DNA from: Tomocerus qinae
Lineage: Eukaryota; Arthropoda; Collembola; Entomobryomorpha; Tomoceridae
Direction of reading: 5' to 3'
Assembly (NCBI GenBank): GCA_020055645.1
Contig: CM034548.1
Location: 41,904,296-41,968,295, forward strand
DNA length: 64,000 nucleotides
Below, piece after piece: positions 25,601 through 40,535 of the stretch. How positions within the stretch are numbered: position 1 is the stretch's first letter; the number at the start of each line of letters is the position of its first letter. The translations under genes were made by a program, and so were the position numbers. The notes below the pieces were generated by a model, which saw only the letters and a list, made by a program, of their open reading frames with translations, did no database searches and was not told where the DNA came from.

Positions 25601-28600
25601 TAACATACAAAAAGAATTTCTTTATTGGTTCCGTGCCATTGCCTGTCCCAACTTTATTCACTGATCCTACACACATATGGCAGATGATGTGTGTTTTGAC
25701 ACACACTCTTCATTGGTTATTTTAATTACTTTAATGAAGTACATTTCCAAGAATTTACTTTACAATGTCTAAGCACCTACTATAATTTTTACAATTAGCT
25801 TATGGCTACTTATCTCGACTGTTAATGTTGAGCTAGTGTGTTGTTGTGTCAGTTGGGGAGTAATAAAACCCGTTCGGCTAACAAGTAACAAGATATACGA
25901 TGACGCTCTATATTCTACTGTTGAACATTTTCTTCCCATGGAAGTGAATAAGGCGATTTAAAAAACATGGGGAAGGTTTTGGAGATTCTGTTATGAAATC
26001 TCCACTCCAGACAAGCATTGTTAACCCAAAATTTTTACCTGGATAAGGTTTTTTATCGACAATATAATATTTAGGTTTCTTATCTGGTAAGTGTAGTTTC
26101 ATTAGAAACCATTAGTTTTCTTCCATGGAGTTCTAAATAATTACTAAATTTGGTAGACCAAATTATACACTACCTTTCATTTTATAAAAAATGAGTACAT
26201 TATTTGTGTATGGTTGAAATAAAGAGGGCCAAACTCAAGTCAAAATTCAGATTCGAGAATCATGTTTGACAAGCCTATTCAGTATAGACATAAATCGAAA
26301 GACACTAGTGTTTTCGATCATATAGTGCATAACGGTGTTACTCTGATCTTTTTAGGTAGGCATTTGTATTTCACAGGGCCTGAAAGAAATTTCAAAAATC
26401 GAGTTTCTGGATTTGTTTTATGCCTCACGTCGTCACGTCTGACATAAGAATTCTGAATAGGGCATTCAACGTGTCTATCGTATGCAGTGTCATGCAGGAA
26501 CGCAGCCAGAAAAGAATGTAATGGGACGGACGTCAAACCATATGGAAAAGTTTCCTACTTTTCTTCGTCTTGTTAAATGATTTAGATTTTAAAATTGTTG
26601 GAAACTGTCCTCCGACTGAAAACAATTATTTTCACTTTGAAGAATGAATTTTAATTTACTAGAAACATTCGGTGAAAAATTATAGACTGTGGAAGATTGG
26701 TTTTTTATTTATTGAAAGAAGTACACTCGCAATACAAGTTATCACACCTCCTTAAGTAGTTAATTGATGGGGATGAATTAGGTGTACATATGTACTACAC
26801 TCCCTCCCAGTTTCCAGAGTCCATCACTGAGTTATATGCAGCCTTAAGGATTCAGCAGGTAAAATAATAATAATTAAAGCAGAATCATACTTTGACTTGA
26901 TACCTGCAATGCTTCCCGCTGTGATAATTCACATGCAGAGGTAAATTGTTATTTGCAGAACCTCTCGTATCACTTTTCTCTTTTGTTCTGAGCTGTCATT
27001 TCATGTCATGTCTCTCCGGGCAAATTCTACTCCCGTCACGTTTCTATACATACGTGCCTCTTTAATCATATAGAGAAACTATCATAGAGTTGCTCCTTCC
27101 GAAATATTTGTAGCTCAGTTGGTCATCGAAACTTGAAAGTATTCGCAAAATAGACTAAGTGATATCGTTTTGCTTGAAATTCAAAAACTACCGTCGATTG
27201 TTTGTGAAAGATGATCTTAGATATAAAATGAGATTTTCTCATTAATTATTTTTGTGATGAAAGGAGATTCATTAATAATTGTAGAGTATACTACTACTAG
27301 ATAAATAATTTTGGAAATTTATGTAGTCTTCAATAGAAAACAATGTACAGAAAATGGAAAGAAAAAACGGGAGTAGGAAAGGAAAGTTAGTTCGCATGAT
27401 TTAGAAATAAATGGAAGGACGAGCTGCGTGCGTGCGGAGGTTGGAGATGAAAGTATAATGGGATTAGTATAATATTATTCGGATATTATGCGTGTGTGGT
27501 GTGGAATGTTGTTCGGGACTCTTGTGGTTAGGCTTTGGTTGCTGTCGAGGACGAAGAGATTTGGAGGAGGAGGAGGAGACGGGAGTCGGCCAATCTAGTG
27601 CACAGAGCAGCACTCAGCGATCTCTTAATGCTCCACAAACATAGTAGATAGACGTACAGAGAGAGTGCAAGTCATATCCATGCGATGCCTGAAATGATGA
27701 TGATGATCAGACAATGCACCCACTTACTTATTCTACAGTGAACAGATTAGATAATATTATTTGTGCGGAGTGGATGGATGGAGGAGGACGGGAGGAGCGA
27801 TTTGTAATATATAGTAGAGACAAGACAGCAATTCCTGAGATCCTGGCTAGAAATGAAGTGTAATTTTTCTTGCAAAATCTCATCTAGTGAAGGAGGACAG
27901 GACAGGGCCCATTGTTCGAATTCTTATCACAGAGATGAATGCTCATGAATCAACCCAAGAAACCCACAGCCATCAACTTTTATTCTTTCTTCTTTTCACT
28001 GTCTTCACTACGTGTAATAACATCTCCTCTGCCTCCTCCATTCCACTAACTATACTACTTTCTCCTACTTACAAATATCATACATACATTACATATTATA
28101 CACTCCCTACTGGAGCTCTGCCTGGGCATGGGCATCGCCTATATGGGCGCCCGGGTCCATGATCATAAAATTTAATACAGATTCCGGGGTTTTAAGACCT
28201 GTCTGGCGTATATGGCCAAAAATGATGGTAAAATGGCCAAAAATCTGTTAACAGTAACTATCCCTTTCTGCCCAACTGGTCAATACAATGTATGTCATTT
28301 ATAAAAATTAAATTTGGGATAATTTTTATTACTAATTGCATATCAATAAAAATCTTATATAGAATACAATTATTTCTTCCTATGTTGCAGGTAACTATCT
28401 ATCTATCTATGTATCCATATATATGCCTTGGATAATGACGCTTTTGCCACAATGCGCAAGCTCGTATCATATAAAAATAATCATATTATTTCGTTTCCAA
28501 AATAGTACTAATATCAGTTGTATTCCTTTTCAGGGTTTTTTTATAATCCACATGTTACAGGAAATTCGTACTCTCCTCACCGGACGAGCGAGCAGGAAAT

Positions 28601-31600
28601 GTGTACAGTGTACATGGTTTGTCCAGAAACAAGAATATCAGGATTATAAAACATACTCAGAAAGGTTATGCTCTACATTCTACTACGCAGGACAAATTTT
28701 GTAAACTAGTAGAACAAATTCTTATATACAAAGATGCCTACAATAAGATAACCTCTCATGGAGTTTATTTACTGGATACCAGTGAATTTACTGGATTTTT
28801 GGCCAGTTTTCGTCATTGTGGATTGGGACACATTTCCATCCATGTATTCTAACTCCGGATCCTATATGAGATCTAGAAATAGGAAAATTTAAAAACTTTT
28901 TCGAATGTTTGATATTTTTAGGCTATGCATTCATTTATTTTGAAAAACGATCATTTTTGACGCTTCCGACAAATAGCGGAGATCTGCCGAGACGAAGCTC
29001 TAGATGTGTCATTTAGCATGATTGGACGGTCGACATTCAACCTTCGGACCTAATTGCATCACGGTTTTCATGCATCTTACTTATTCGTACTTTTAAATAC
29101 TGTATGTTTGTAAAATGTTCACTATTCTATTCTCGAACGCTCAGAGTGGAGCTCTCAAGGCTTTCCAAACTGAAGCATTCATCCCGAGATACAAGAAAAA
29201 AAGATTTTTTTCAAAAGACTAAAACATTTTGTTAGACTATTTTAGATTTATTTTCGACAGAAAGGATTACCATGCTTAATATATCTTAGACCTCCCTGAA
29301 AATTCGGCATGATGAGGGGGACATACTAAAAGACCACTTCCCGCACCCCCATCGAGGGGGTTAAGAATTATAGTTGGCTTGATTAGGTTATGTTTTGAAG
29401 CAACTCTGTATGGGGGGTTTCGGAAGTGCAGGGGGTGCCTTTTATTGTGTCCGATAACGAGGAAGGCTGATAAAGAGGGAATAAAGAGCTCTATTTTGAA
29501 GAAAACTTTGTGCTCTGTGCTGGGTAGTGAAGTCGTTGGGTGAAAAGAAAGGAGAGAACACACACACGATACGACATCCACAAAGTAGGTAGTTAAATAC
29601 AGACAGAATTCAGTGAGCGGGGCTTTATTTGATTTCCCCGTCTCTCTCCACTCTTCTATCTCCTAATAACTAATAATATTATATTCGCATCAAAATCCCC
29701 ACAAGCCAGACCACAGAGCTTGGGTAACCAACACACTCCTTTCCCTCCCTCACCAAATCATCAGTGAAAGTCGTAGTGGAGCCCAGTCAACGCAGCTCTC
29801 TACTTACACCGTGCTAGACGACTTTCTTCAATAAGTCCTTTTTCATCATCCGCCCAACTTTTCACCTCCTCAAAAACCTTTCTGCCTCACTGGCCTCTCT
29901 CCTATTTCACAGACCCGGGTTCCCAATATTTCCCCGCCCCCTTTGGTCAAAAATCTTTTTGTGTTGTAATCTCTGCTAATAATAATGCTGAAAATAGTAA
30001 CACTAATCGTTTTTGTCCACTAAATCCTCTTGGCCTCAAATAAATGTTTTCATGCTTTGCATTACCAAAAAATGATTTTTAATACCTACTTGACAATATA
30101 ATTACCTGGTTTGGTTTAAATATACCCTTTAGACATCTCATCTGTCCATTTATTATTGTCAGAGGTGCAAAATTTCAATTGTTTAAAACAATAGAATGAA
30201 AATTGTTTGATTTGGTAATAAAAAGATGGAATTCTATGTATTTTGTTATAGACAGAGCCTGGTTCGGCATTTTTTTAGCATGATGGTATTATTAAGCTGT
30301 TTTAAAAGCCAAGCTAGATTACTTTAATGTAAGTTTGGCTATGTGTATACCGATAAATTGACATTTTATTAATTACGCTATAGTTTTTTAGCGTAGTCTG
30401 TTAAGAGTGTAGCTGTATATAGGAGTCGGTGGATGGAGATGAGTGAATGGAAGAGAAAGAGGGTGGGTGGGCCTGGATTCTCCCCATCTTCATAAACTTT
30501 GACGGCCACTCAGATTTTTGGTAGCTGTGAGCTCTCCTCCCGTTGCTTCGCTTTCACTTCGTCTGCACGCAATCCGCCGCAAGAATGTCAAAAAGAATTC
30601 AGTAATTGCATCTGTTGTAATAAGCTCTTAATAAGTGTCGACATATTAGTCAGAACAAACTTGTTATGACTCCACACTCATGAAAAATGGTCTTTCTCTT
30701 ATCGTCGCAGAGCACAATCTCATCCACATTCGTTGCCACTCGAATTCCGACGACCAGCCAGACAACCCTCCTCCGCCCACTAGAGACTCATCTCTGCTGC
30801 TTATAAATAGTAACTATGTTGTCAGCCAGCATCACGGCTAATGAAAAATACCCCGTCATCATCCTATCCACTGAGTAAGTGTCATCCACACTTTTACTGA
30901 ATTGAATACCCAATCTGCTATATCTGTACTCTTTTAGTATTAATCAGGGCTGAAAAAGTTCAAGTTCAGAATTGAAAAGAAATTCATTCCTTCCGTTCAA
31001 CAGAACTGTTGGAGAAATTTTGGCTATGACAAGGACAAACTAAATAATTTGTGATTAATGAAGGAAAGTACCAACATTGTAACAAGCAGTAATGCTCCCA
31101 AAATTCATATTAAGTGCATTAGATCATTTGATAGTAATAGATTGTCAAATAACTGTTCTCAACTAATTTTTTCATTCTATAAAGAGTAAAACATTTGCAC
31201 CTTTTGGCTCTGAATATATTTGCCATGCAGTAAATATATTAACGCCCAAAAATAATTGCCATGAATGAAACTGCTCCGGTCTGTTAAAGTCATTTATACA
31301 AAACAAACCAATAATTGAGATTTTTTGGCATTATTTCAGTATTTTTAAGGTAATTCAGTTTGGAGCAGTCAGTAAACTATTTTAGAAATTGTTTTAAAAC
31401 TTTTTTAAATCGACCTTTTTGGACTTTCACAGGGAATCATCCATTCGTAGGGCCGTCCGGCGAACAAATTGAACGACATTTGACCCAGCTTGGTTCCATT
31501 TATTCCCACGATGCTTCTCATTACTACGCTCAAATATTTTGAGAAAATTGTACGAAATATTTGAGCGTAGTACCTGCGATTAAAATAGTTTTCCACATTC

Positions 31601-34600
31601 TTACAGCAACAACAGGATATTAAAATTACGCGTTGGTACGAAATGTACATACATTCATTAGCAAGTAAACGAAACTGATTGCATCAAAAGAAAAGGCTAA
31701 TGAAAGTGAAATGAAAATGATATAGAAATGTACTTGAAAGTCAAATTGTAAAGTTAATTCCCCGTATATAGAGGGCCATATAGCTCCAAAGCTAGTACAT
31801 GTGTACATATTATGTATAGAACATTCACAAGATTCTATTAGGACGACCACTTGAGCTTGCTGGACTGACATTCTAAAAATGCTTTCTTGTCATCAACTTT
31901 ATTTACTTGGCAAACCTTATAATGACGTAATACTTACATAGGGTAAACGCAGATCGAATTGGAATGCCCAACTGGGAGAAATAAATATCTTCCTGAAAAG
32001 AATCAAAACTTGTGGATATTGGTATTAATCCTTGTGTGAGTCCCTAATAGTCCCTATTCATTATTCAGGTTTTCCCTATTACAGTTACAGTAGATACCAA
32101 ATACTTCATTAGCTCCATATTCCAATTTGAACCTTATATGTCATTTTTGAGGAATTTCAAAAGTTGCTTACTAAAATATCTAGGGTACATTCCTTACGTC
32201 ATAAATAATGTCTTATACAACAATAATAACGAGGATAGACATTTTTGGTTCAGGTATACCACAGACCTACCCTGGTCCAGTGCAAGAGGCAGACAACGCA
32301 AACAAACAATGGGATTCGTGTACATCTGTGTCGACTGTCGGCTATCCTAAGGCTGGCTTGAGTGGAAATCATGGGCAAAGTTGTTAACAAAACGGCAAAT
32401 CTTGAAAGAATAAATCAAATCGAAAGGGCTTCTGCAATCACCTAGAATAGAAAGTAGATTGTCAAAATAAAGTTAATCCAGAAATCCGAAACAGATATTA
32501 TAGTTTTGCAATAGTGTACCAGATATTGACTATTTCTATTTGTAGTAGGTGCCCATTCTTTCTTTGAGATATGTTCTATGTATCAAAATTACTTATGGAT
32601 ATGTATATTATTTTTCAAAGATTAAGTATGAAAATTAAGTAAATGTTTTAGTACTATTTAAGAATAACGAGAGGACAAAGTTTTCGACGCTCTTTATAAA
32701 AATAGTATTTAAATAGATAGCGGACCCCGGGAGAAATGTATGTGGTACTGCGGAGCAATACTAAATAGTGAGGAGGATGGTAGAAATGGGGATAGATATC
32801 ATTAGGGAGGGAGTAGGGCTATATGGGTATAATGTTCATGGTGCGGTGAAGGAGTGGGAGTGCTATGTGGAATGGTTTGGCTAAGACGCTGAGTGGAAAA
32901 GCCTCAGGAATTTCCAAAATGTCGACACCTTGAATGTAATCTTAGTTGGAAGAGCTGCAAGGAGAATTCGAGTAAAACTATGCGGGAAGTTGTCGGCTCC
33001 CGAGCTACTAAATGAAAATTACGTCAAAAGAGTTAATTACAAATCGTCTAATGGAGCAAGTTGTTTAATGAGCCTGCCATCCTACTTTATACGTCCACAC
33101 GGCACAAAACCCAAACTCGGAATTCTCCTCTCTCACCCAGACAGAGTCAAAGAACAAAAGAAGAGCGCGACGAGGAATATTTGCGAGATCTAATAAGCGG
33201 AAGAAAGGGCATTTAGTGCTGAACAAGTAACTGAGCTCATCCCTAGCAAAACAATGTGCACCTATTTAGCCATTCCTCCACATCCTATCTGGAGCACAAT
33301 TAGCAACGAGTTCAGTGCATACACCAAGAATGGAAGAGGACGGGGAATAATATGTAGCCACTTATATACAAATCTTCTTTCATTGATCATTGCATTCTCT
33401 CTCTTATTCATCCAACTAAATATCCCATTCACTAAACTCCCTCTAAGATTATATTCCTACCTATACATTACCTGCATACACTTACGATGTTCGTGCCTTG
33501 CATAATCCCCGCCAATCGTTAGATGATATCCGAGACTCTTCTGGTGGTGGTAGCCCCCTAATAACTATCCATACTGCGACACAGAAAAGAGTACATTCCA
33601 AGTTTACTGGCAACCAAAGTTCTATAAGCATTCTGAAGGAACTGTCAACTCCTCTACATCTTCTAATGTAACAATACTCCAAATTTACTACTAGAAAAGA
33701 GTCCTAATACGCGCAATATTGATAAAACACCGCAGAGAATAGAATACCAACTTGTATTTTGTTTACAGCCCACCCCATCGAAGTGGTACTGTCGTCCTAA
33801 AGAAAAATGTCTCCTGTAAAAAGGTAATTAATAAGTATTAATAGTACAACAACCAAAATGTGTAAATGAGGGTGATTTAAATTTCGAATTTTCCAAAACC
33901 GACACGGAGTACTTTTGGGACTATACAAATAAATTCAAATGACACATATCTGTATAAGATATACATGCTGTGTCATTATATAAGTTCATCCGATTAAAAT
34001 TAGATAAGAATTAGATCGTTCTCATTAAAAGTTTTCATATATATTGTGTATGGGTGAATAGTTTGGAGTTTATGGGTACCTACCCATGTAACTTGTATAA
34101 GAAAATAGCGTCTTTATAGCTAGTCTAGTTGAGCAGTTAGAATCTTCATCTCCGCCATTGGAATTTATATTTTCGAGAAGCCAATATTGTTGCTGCTCAT
34201 ACTAAATGAAGACTATATTATAGGTGGCTGTAAAGTGCGGAGGAATGAGGTGACGAGGTTCGTTGCCGAGCCGATGATGCAGTGATGGTAATGCGAAGAG
34301 AATCCCTGAAGTGTATATGTGGTAGTCTCAACTTCAGTGAGCAAAGACATGTCCATGTTATCTATTCTAATCGCCCGGCAGAAATTGGGTTCAGTTTCCT
34401 TATTTCGAATGGCTTATCAATTTTGTAATGTTATTTAAACTGAGATTGACTTGATACACAGAAAAATAATTCAATAATAAAATAAAATTGGAACTTGTTC
34501 AGCATGGAGATTTTAATAAGCAGATAATAATATTTTGTAATGAACTCAAGGCTACTCATTTGGCCTGACTGTCGGTACTCGTTTGGCCCGGGCAAAAGGA

Positions 34601-37600
34601 GCATTCTGCCCGGGCCATCAAATTTGATGGCGTGAATGCTCATCGAGACTTTCACATATACTACTATATAGCGTCTCTTTGTCTCTGCGCTTTCCTTTCC
34701 TCACTCCAATTCTAAATTTCAAGGAAGATTTATTCAAGACTCACCGAAACTAATTTCGTTTTGGCTTGGCCTACTCAATAAAACTCACCAGGTTAATTTC
34801 TGCCCTTTTGTTCCCCCTAATTACTCCGCTTCACTCTGTTGGGAAACTCAACTCGACTCAACTAAATCAGTAAATACACCATCATCGTCGACTCCAACTC
34901 CGCTATCTCTTCACCAATGGTGCTTCCATGCTCTCAAAGAATGAGGAGCATTCTGATTCCAGTTTTCAGGATTTTCAATTGCAGTTCAAGTTATTGAGTT
35001 ACATAAAAATGCGAAACGACACTTTTCGAAAAGTAAGTAAACCGAACACAGTAAAAATACCAGTAATGAAGTAAAAAATATTATATTGTAGTATTTAGCT
35101 CGTGGAATCCTACTTCGTAATTTATACTCTATTTATGGGCTTAGTAAAACAAAGGATAAAAATGGGTTGTTTTGTGAAATTAGAAGAAGCGAAAACTTTG
35201 AGGCAATAATCTGATAAACGGTGTCAAGCCGCATTTGACTTTAAAAGCAGAAAGAATAGTAGCTATATCAAATTTCAAGTAATTCTATGGGAGATAATAA
35301 GCAACATAATAATACTTAACTTATTTAAATCAATCTTGGGTGAGAAATATTTCGCAAAATGTTTCATTTATTTTACTTATTCATTTCTATGCCTGACAAA
35401 GACTCTTTTTTCTACAATTTTGAAACAATGTTCCATGACGCTGTAGAAAAGTTGATTTTCAGCTTTTGGATTGTTGTAATGGAGATAGGCTTTGCTTTAT
35501 TTGAGGATCTGAGAGGATGGCATTGAAATTGGCCAAGTGGGAAAAGAATTCCATAGGGACAATAATCGGACAAGGGTAATTAGCAGCTGCAATGCAATTT
35601 GAAAACATAAACGATGCATTCAGCGAAGCGAAGGAAGGACTGGGAGATGTGTTTGAAAATTGGGAGTTGGGTTGGATGCGGATGAGACGGTCTGTGAATG
35701 AGTCCGTCCGACCCTGGAGAGATAGAAGAGATAGCGATAGAAGGATGCTGTTGCATGCACGCCCGAGGAATGCCTGGCATTTCAATTAATCCGTTTGCCT
35801 TTGTGCGCAGTTTCCCATGCGCCCGTGTCAAAGCCGTGCACGAGATAAGTGGGACCTAATAAATTCACCTACCTAAGCGGTTCATGACATTATTGGCTCT
35901 CAAACGAGCCAAATTCATCTCCTCGCTGGAGAACCCGCTCACGGATTCTTCCCTATCAACTCTGTCTTATTAGCATCTCTCCTCGCACACCCGATGATGC
36001 TCCCATATTATTATTATCTCTTTCTCTCTTTACTACCTCCGCCAATGCCCAACCTCACTCACTCAATCACCCACAGCCTCGCAACCACGCTCAAAGCCTG
36101 CTTTTCATATAAAAACATTTTTCCTATCCATTCTAACATCATTTCTCTATCCCCCAAACACTTTTATTCCTTTCTCCAAATAACATCCTATGTTAACAAT
36201 TTCCAAATATTGTCTTCCTATTTCGTTCAAATTTTGATCACTACTATTTATATGTAAGGAATACCTTTTTTGTAACATCACTGAATAATTAACAAGTATT
36301 AAACCACATATTATTTGAATAAATTATATACTGCCACGCTTTTATACATCATCGTCTATGCATAAAATGGCTAATTCCAATTCCAAGAGGTGTATGCTAT
36401 CTCAAGAATAAAATGCTGTAGAAAAATATACTATTAAGGACATTTCTGACGCCTGCTAAACTAGCAAGCACAAAACGTATACACTCGTCAGACTACTCTC
36501 GTCGTCTCATCTCATCCCGCAATGTCTCATTCTCATCTCATTTCCATCAGCTAATTTAATTTTGAGATCCAATGTAAAATGTTGCAATATTAATATTGAA
36601 CTGAACTTCTCGTCTTCTTTATGCTATGAGACTGAAATCAGCTTTACTGCTAGCAGCTTCATATGAATAGATTTTTTAAAGTAGATTTTGGAAGAAGACT
36701 AGGCGAAGTAACGATAAGCCTCGTTAATTCATAAAGTTACTTTACATTGAAGTATTGAAAATATTGTAAAGTACAGGTTACAGATAAATACAATTCTGTA
36801 AATGGGAATCGGTGCATTTGATGATTGATTGAAATTGATTACAATATAATATGATAAATACCATTGTAGCCCTGAAAAGCAGAGGCTTGTAAAAACTGGC
36901 ATCATATACAATTCCTCTCCTCTGCACTATGATTGGTGATTGTTAATTTACAATGGAAGTTGTACTAAAAAAGTGTTTGGACTAGTTCGGTCGTCTCTTA
37001 CTCCAAAACTAGGACAGATATAAAAAATATCTGTTCGAAAGAGAATGCAATATTGCAAATTTAAAATTGGATATTCGTATTCAGATTTAAATATTCATCC
37101 GAGGAGAACAACGGATAAAAAACTGACAATATCATCGTAGCTGAGGGAAAGTTTTTGAAGTGCTCAACTATAAGTACATTTTTATTGCCTATTTATTGTT
37201 ATTTTAAGAATGTTTCCCTTTCCTTTTTAAGGATTTCGGATGAGACACTTGTATTGCTGAGAATTATGAGAAAATCTGAATTGGGAATTTGTTTATTATC
37301 TCTGAGAGGGAGCTCAGATTTAATAAAAATATTTCTTTCTACAAATCTTCTACCCATGATCTATTTATAAGTAGGAGACATTGTACTTATTTATAGTTAT
37401 TACATATGTAAATTATGCAATGCGACAAGGTTATTGTATGATGCGACTATTCTTGATTTTATCGTCATTCAGGGGGACAGAAATGGACAATAGCTAAGCC
37501 AACACTACAACATAACACGAGGATAGGGCTGAGATAAAAGAGTCCTACGGTTCGGTTGAATTCTATCAATATGGAGGGAGTGGGTAATGAGCATTGAGCA

Positions 37601-40363
37601 GGATTCGGATATTGGTTTCAATATTTGTATCAATCACACTTAAAGATTTGGAAATAATGAGGGAAACCAATGTAAAAAACAATGTTACAATAAATGATAA
37701 ATAATAATAATGATAATAAAATTGACAAACTGATAAAAATTGGAATAAAATTTCACAGACAGTGTAACAACAAGGGCAAAAGTACTCAAATGCAAAAAAC
37801 TAAATATTTAGTAATTGAGACTTTTCAATTTTTGTATCTATTATTAATTTAACATCTACGATAGAGTTCTGATAAGTTTCTAGAGTTCATTTTTAGACTG
37901 TATATATATTATGTATGTGTACATATTTTGCAAAACTATATCCGACCCTTGCCTGTGAATCGGAATGGAAAGGACTGTTGTGTAGTGAGTGGTGTGTGGG
38001 ACAAAGGAAGATAGGATACCTAGGCCTAGGAGGACTAGGACGGTGGATGTCTCATCTGTCCCCTTTTTGGTTTGGATGTTGATGGGACGAATCCATTCAA
38101 CAAGCCGCACAAACAAATGACATTCTTCTACGGAAATATGCAAATAATTCCCCCCATAGATTTTATTACTGTGACACATTAAACACTTATCGACTATCTT
38201 CTTTCAATAATAGCCTCCCTTTCCAATTACTCCCACCAACTATTTCCTCAACGACCACTTTACTCTTTGATCTTTGCAAGGGTGCTTGCCTGCTCAACGG
38301 AGACATTAGACCCACACAAACATGTTGGCACATCCTACACTGCACTGCATGCATGATAATCTCTCTCACTGGGGGCAACTCCAGGCATTTCCATATATTA
38401 TGTACCATATATCAACAGTATCTATATTGCACTTGTAAAACCGACTGATAGAGCAGATGACAATTCCAAGTCACAACCCGTGGAAACTGTAAATAGCAGT
38501 AACAATTACAAAGTGTAATTCCTAACGCAAAGATCATCTTAATGTAGAAAGAAATCAGTGTCTTAGTCGGTTTAAATTAGATGCGATTAGATTTGCCAAA
38601 AATAATAAGCCAGATTTCCAATAAAAGCTGGGTCTCTAATTAACGCCAGAGAAAATAACTCCTTGTCGCAGGCCTGGGCTTTTATTAGAGCATTTACGGT
38701 ATGTATATTAGACTTCCAAGTTTGGAGTTCCTAAGTAGGGAACACAAAGAAAAACCCGATTTTGCCTGACGTAAATTTGTTACGTCAGCGTCAATAAACA
38801 TCGTACTTTCCGTGTGTATAAATAAATAAATAAAAGAAACGCCATCGCTAGCGACGAACATTGACTCTTTAATTAGCTACAAACTCCTCCTGTAAGATAA
38901 ATGTGCAAATATTATTCTGTCCCCCTTGCCAGATCAATTTTATACATTCTTGACATTTTTTGAGGTATAGGTACAAAATTAATAATCCTTTTGTGCTATA
39001 TTCCTATTTAGGTAGTATCCAATCGCTGTAAAGCGTGTGGCCTAAGCCTGCCATCCAAATCTAAATCTATTAATTATTTATTCAGGACACCAGCATAGAA
39101 TATATTTGGTGTGAATAATTTTTTTTCAGGCTTATATGTCACCCTATTGTATGGATTAAAAATGTTAGCGGTATAACGGCAACTTCGTGAGTCTTTACTA
39201 TTTAAAGAGCAATTTTGTGGCTTAATTGATGTACATTTATTGAGTTAAATACTTTAAAAAAATTTATCTGTTGATAATACGTCAATAAAATCAATGGAAA
39301 TTAACTCATAAAAATTGTTGCTACTTTACATACATGCTCATCCTTATTTCCATACATTAAACGATATTTTGAACTTAAGACAGACTGATGGACTTGAGTC
39401 TTGAGATTTTGATTTTACACATACTTTGCAAAATTGCAAGATCCTCATACCAAATAAGAACCAGCTCTGAATTAACTCTCTCCGACTTTTCCTGAGAGCA
39501 TGTTTTGTGCAACAAAAAATAAATTTGAGAGGGAGTCATAATTAACGACCAGAATACTAGATTATTGCTTGTTCTGTCAGTACTTAAATAAAAGGGAAGG
39601 AAATATTTATAATGAACTATGAAATACTGAAAGCACGTTCAAATGCAAAAGTGTTAAAGAGTCTCTATTCTCTTCTATACCTATACAGCACCTCTATGCC
39701 CCACAGAAATAAGTTCACTCTACAAATGTTTTTAAATAACAATCGTGCTAATTATTATGAAAGCGTTTTTTTAAAATTCATATCTATATCAAAATTTCCT
39801 CTGAAATTTTCAATTCACAACACACCCAAAATATGTAAAACGGAACATCTTTATGGTGATTTTTATGCAATAAGTGTGTCAGGGACTGTCATCTTGTTTC
39901 GATCCTTTGTTTACTTCCGTTTTGTAACGGTTTATTTCTTATTGCCACTGTGAGGGTCGTCCCCTCTCCATGCGTAATTTCTGAATTGCTTTTACTAAAT
40001 TGCATTTCCTCGTATAGACCGAAGTTTTAAATGTTTTACTCGTAGAGACAGAATTGAGTTTCTTGCCAATTGCACATGAATGCGTTTCTCTTTCCTTCAA
40101 GAGTTTCGATATTGCACTAGGTTTGAGTTAGAGAAAATAGTAAGAAAGGACAAAAAGTAGCACTGCAAGAGTGCTACTACATGCTTCCTTAAATCCCTCA
40201 CTAATTGAATAAAGTCATTCCCAGAACGATCTCTTTTGTTTTTAGTTTAAACTTAAATCTTTTTGCGGCCAGATGTAATTTTTATTTAGTAACAGGGTGA
40301 CATTGACATTTCTGGAACTCTTACTCCTTAGTCCTAAATAAAATTGTTATTTTCTGTGCACAA
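22645..40363. other. Gene desert downstream of Not
   Basis: About 17.7 kb without a recognisable gene. The first part should include the Not 3' UTR. Short open frames here show no domain, no codon pattern and no plausible splice-linked partner. Low-complexity spots are a GGAGGA run near 27557-27580, a CTAT microsatellite near 28395-28415, a CT-rich patch near 29640-29780 and a TAAA run near 38819-38833. A short perfect hairpin lies at 31522-31572. Non-coding RNA or enhancer content cannot be judged from one sequence. Confidence 0.5.
31522..31572. repeat. Perfect 18-bp hairpin
   Basis: The arms TACTACGCTCAAATATTT (31522-31539) and AAATATTTGAGCGTAGTA (31555-31572) are exact reverse complements with a 15-nt loop. 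The function is unknown; it may be a small foldback remnant. Confidence 0.75.
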
Positions 40364-40371
40364 TTGAAACC

Positions 40372-40527
40372 AGGGTTGTAAATTGTCCGGACGAAACCAT
40401 TACTGTCCCTTATCACATTAATTTTGTCTACTTTTTATCAAGGACGAAACTAATTTCGTCCAGGAAGAAATTAGTTTAATCCACTTTTGTCCATATCTTA
40501 ATTCTTTTCCGGACACCGCAACCACAG
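40372..40527. mobile_element. hAT-like MITE, CAGGGTTG family
   Basis: This is a 156-bp element whose left end reads AGGGTTGTAAATTGTCCGG and whose right end reads CCGGACACCGCAACCACAG, giving imperfect inverted ends. TTGAAACC occurs directly on both sides (40364-40371 and 40528-40535), consistent with an 8-bp target duplication; the exact first base is ambiguous by one. The interior repeats GGACGAAACTAATTT-type motifs on both strands. Related sequence lies at about 62290-62427 and, as a partial copy, near 19183. Confidence 0.7.
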
Positions 40528-40535
40528 TTGAAACC

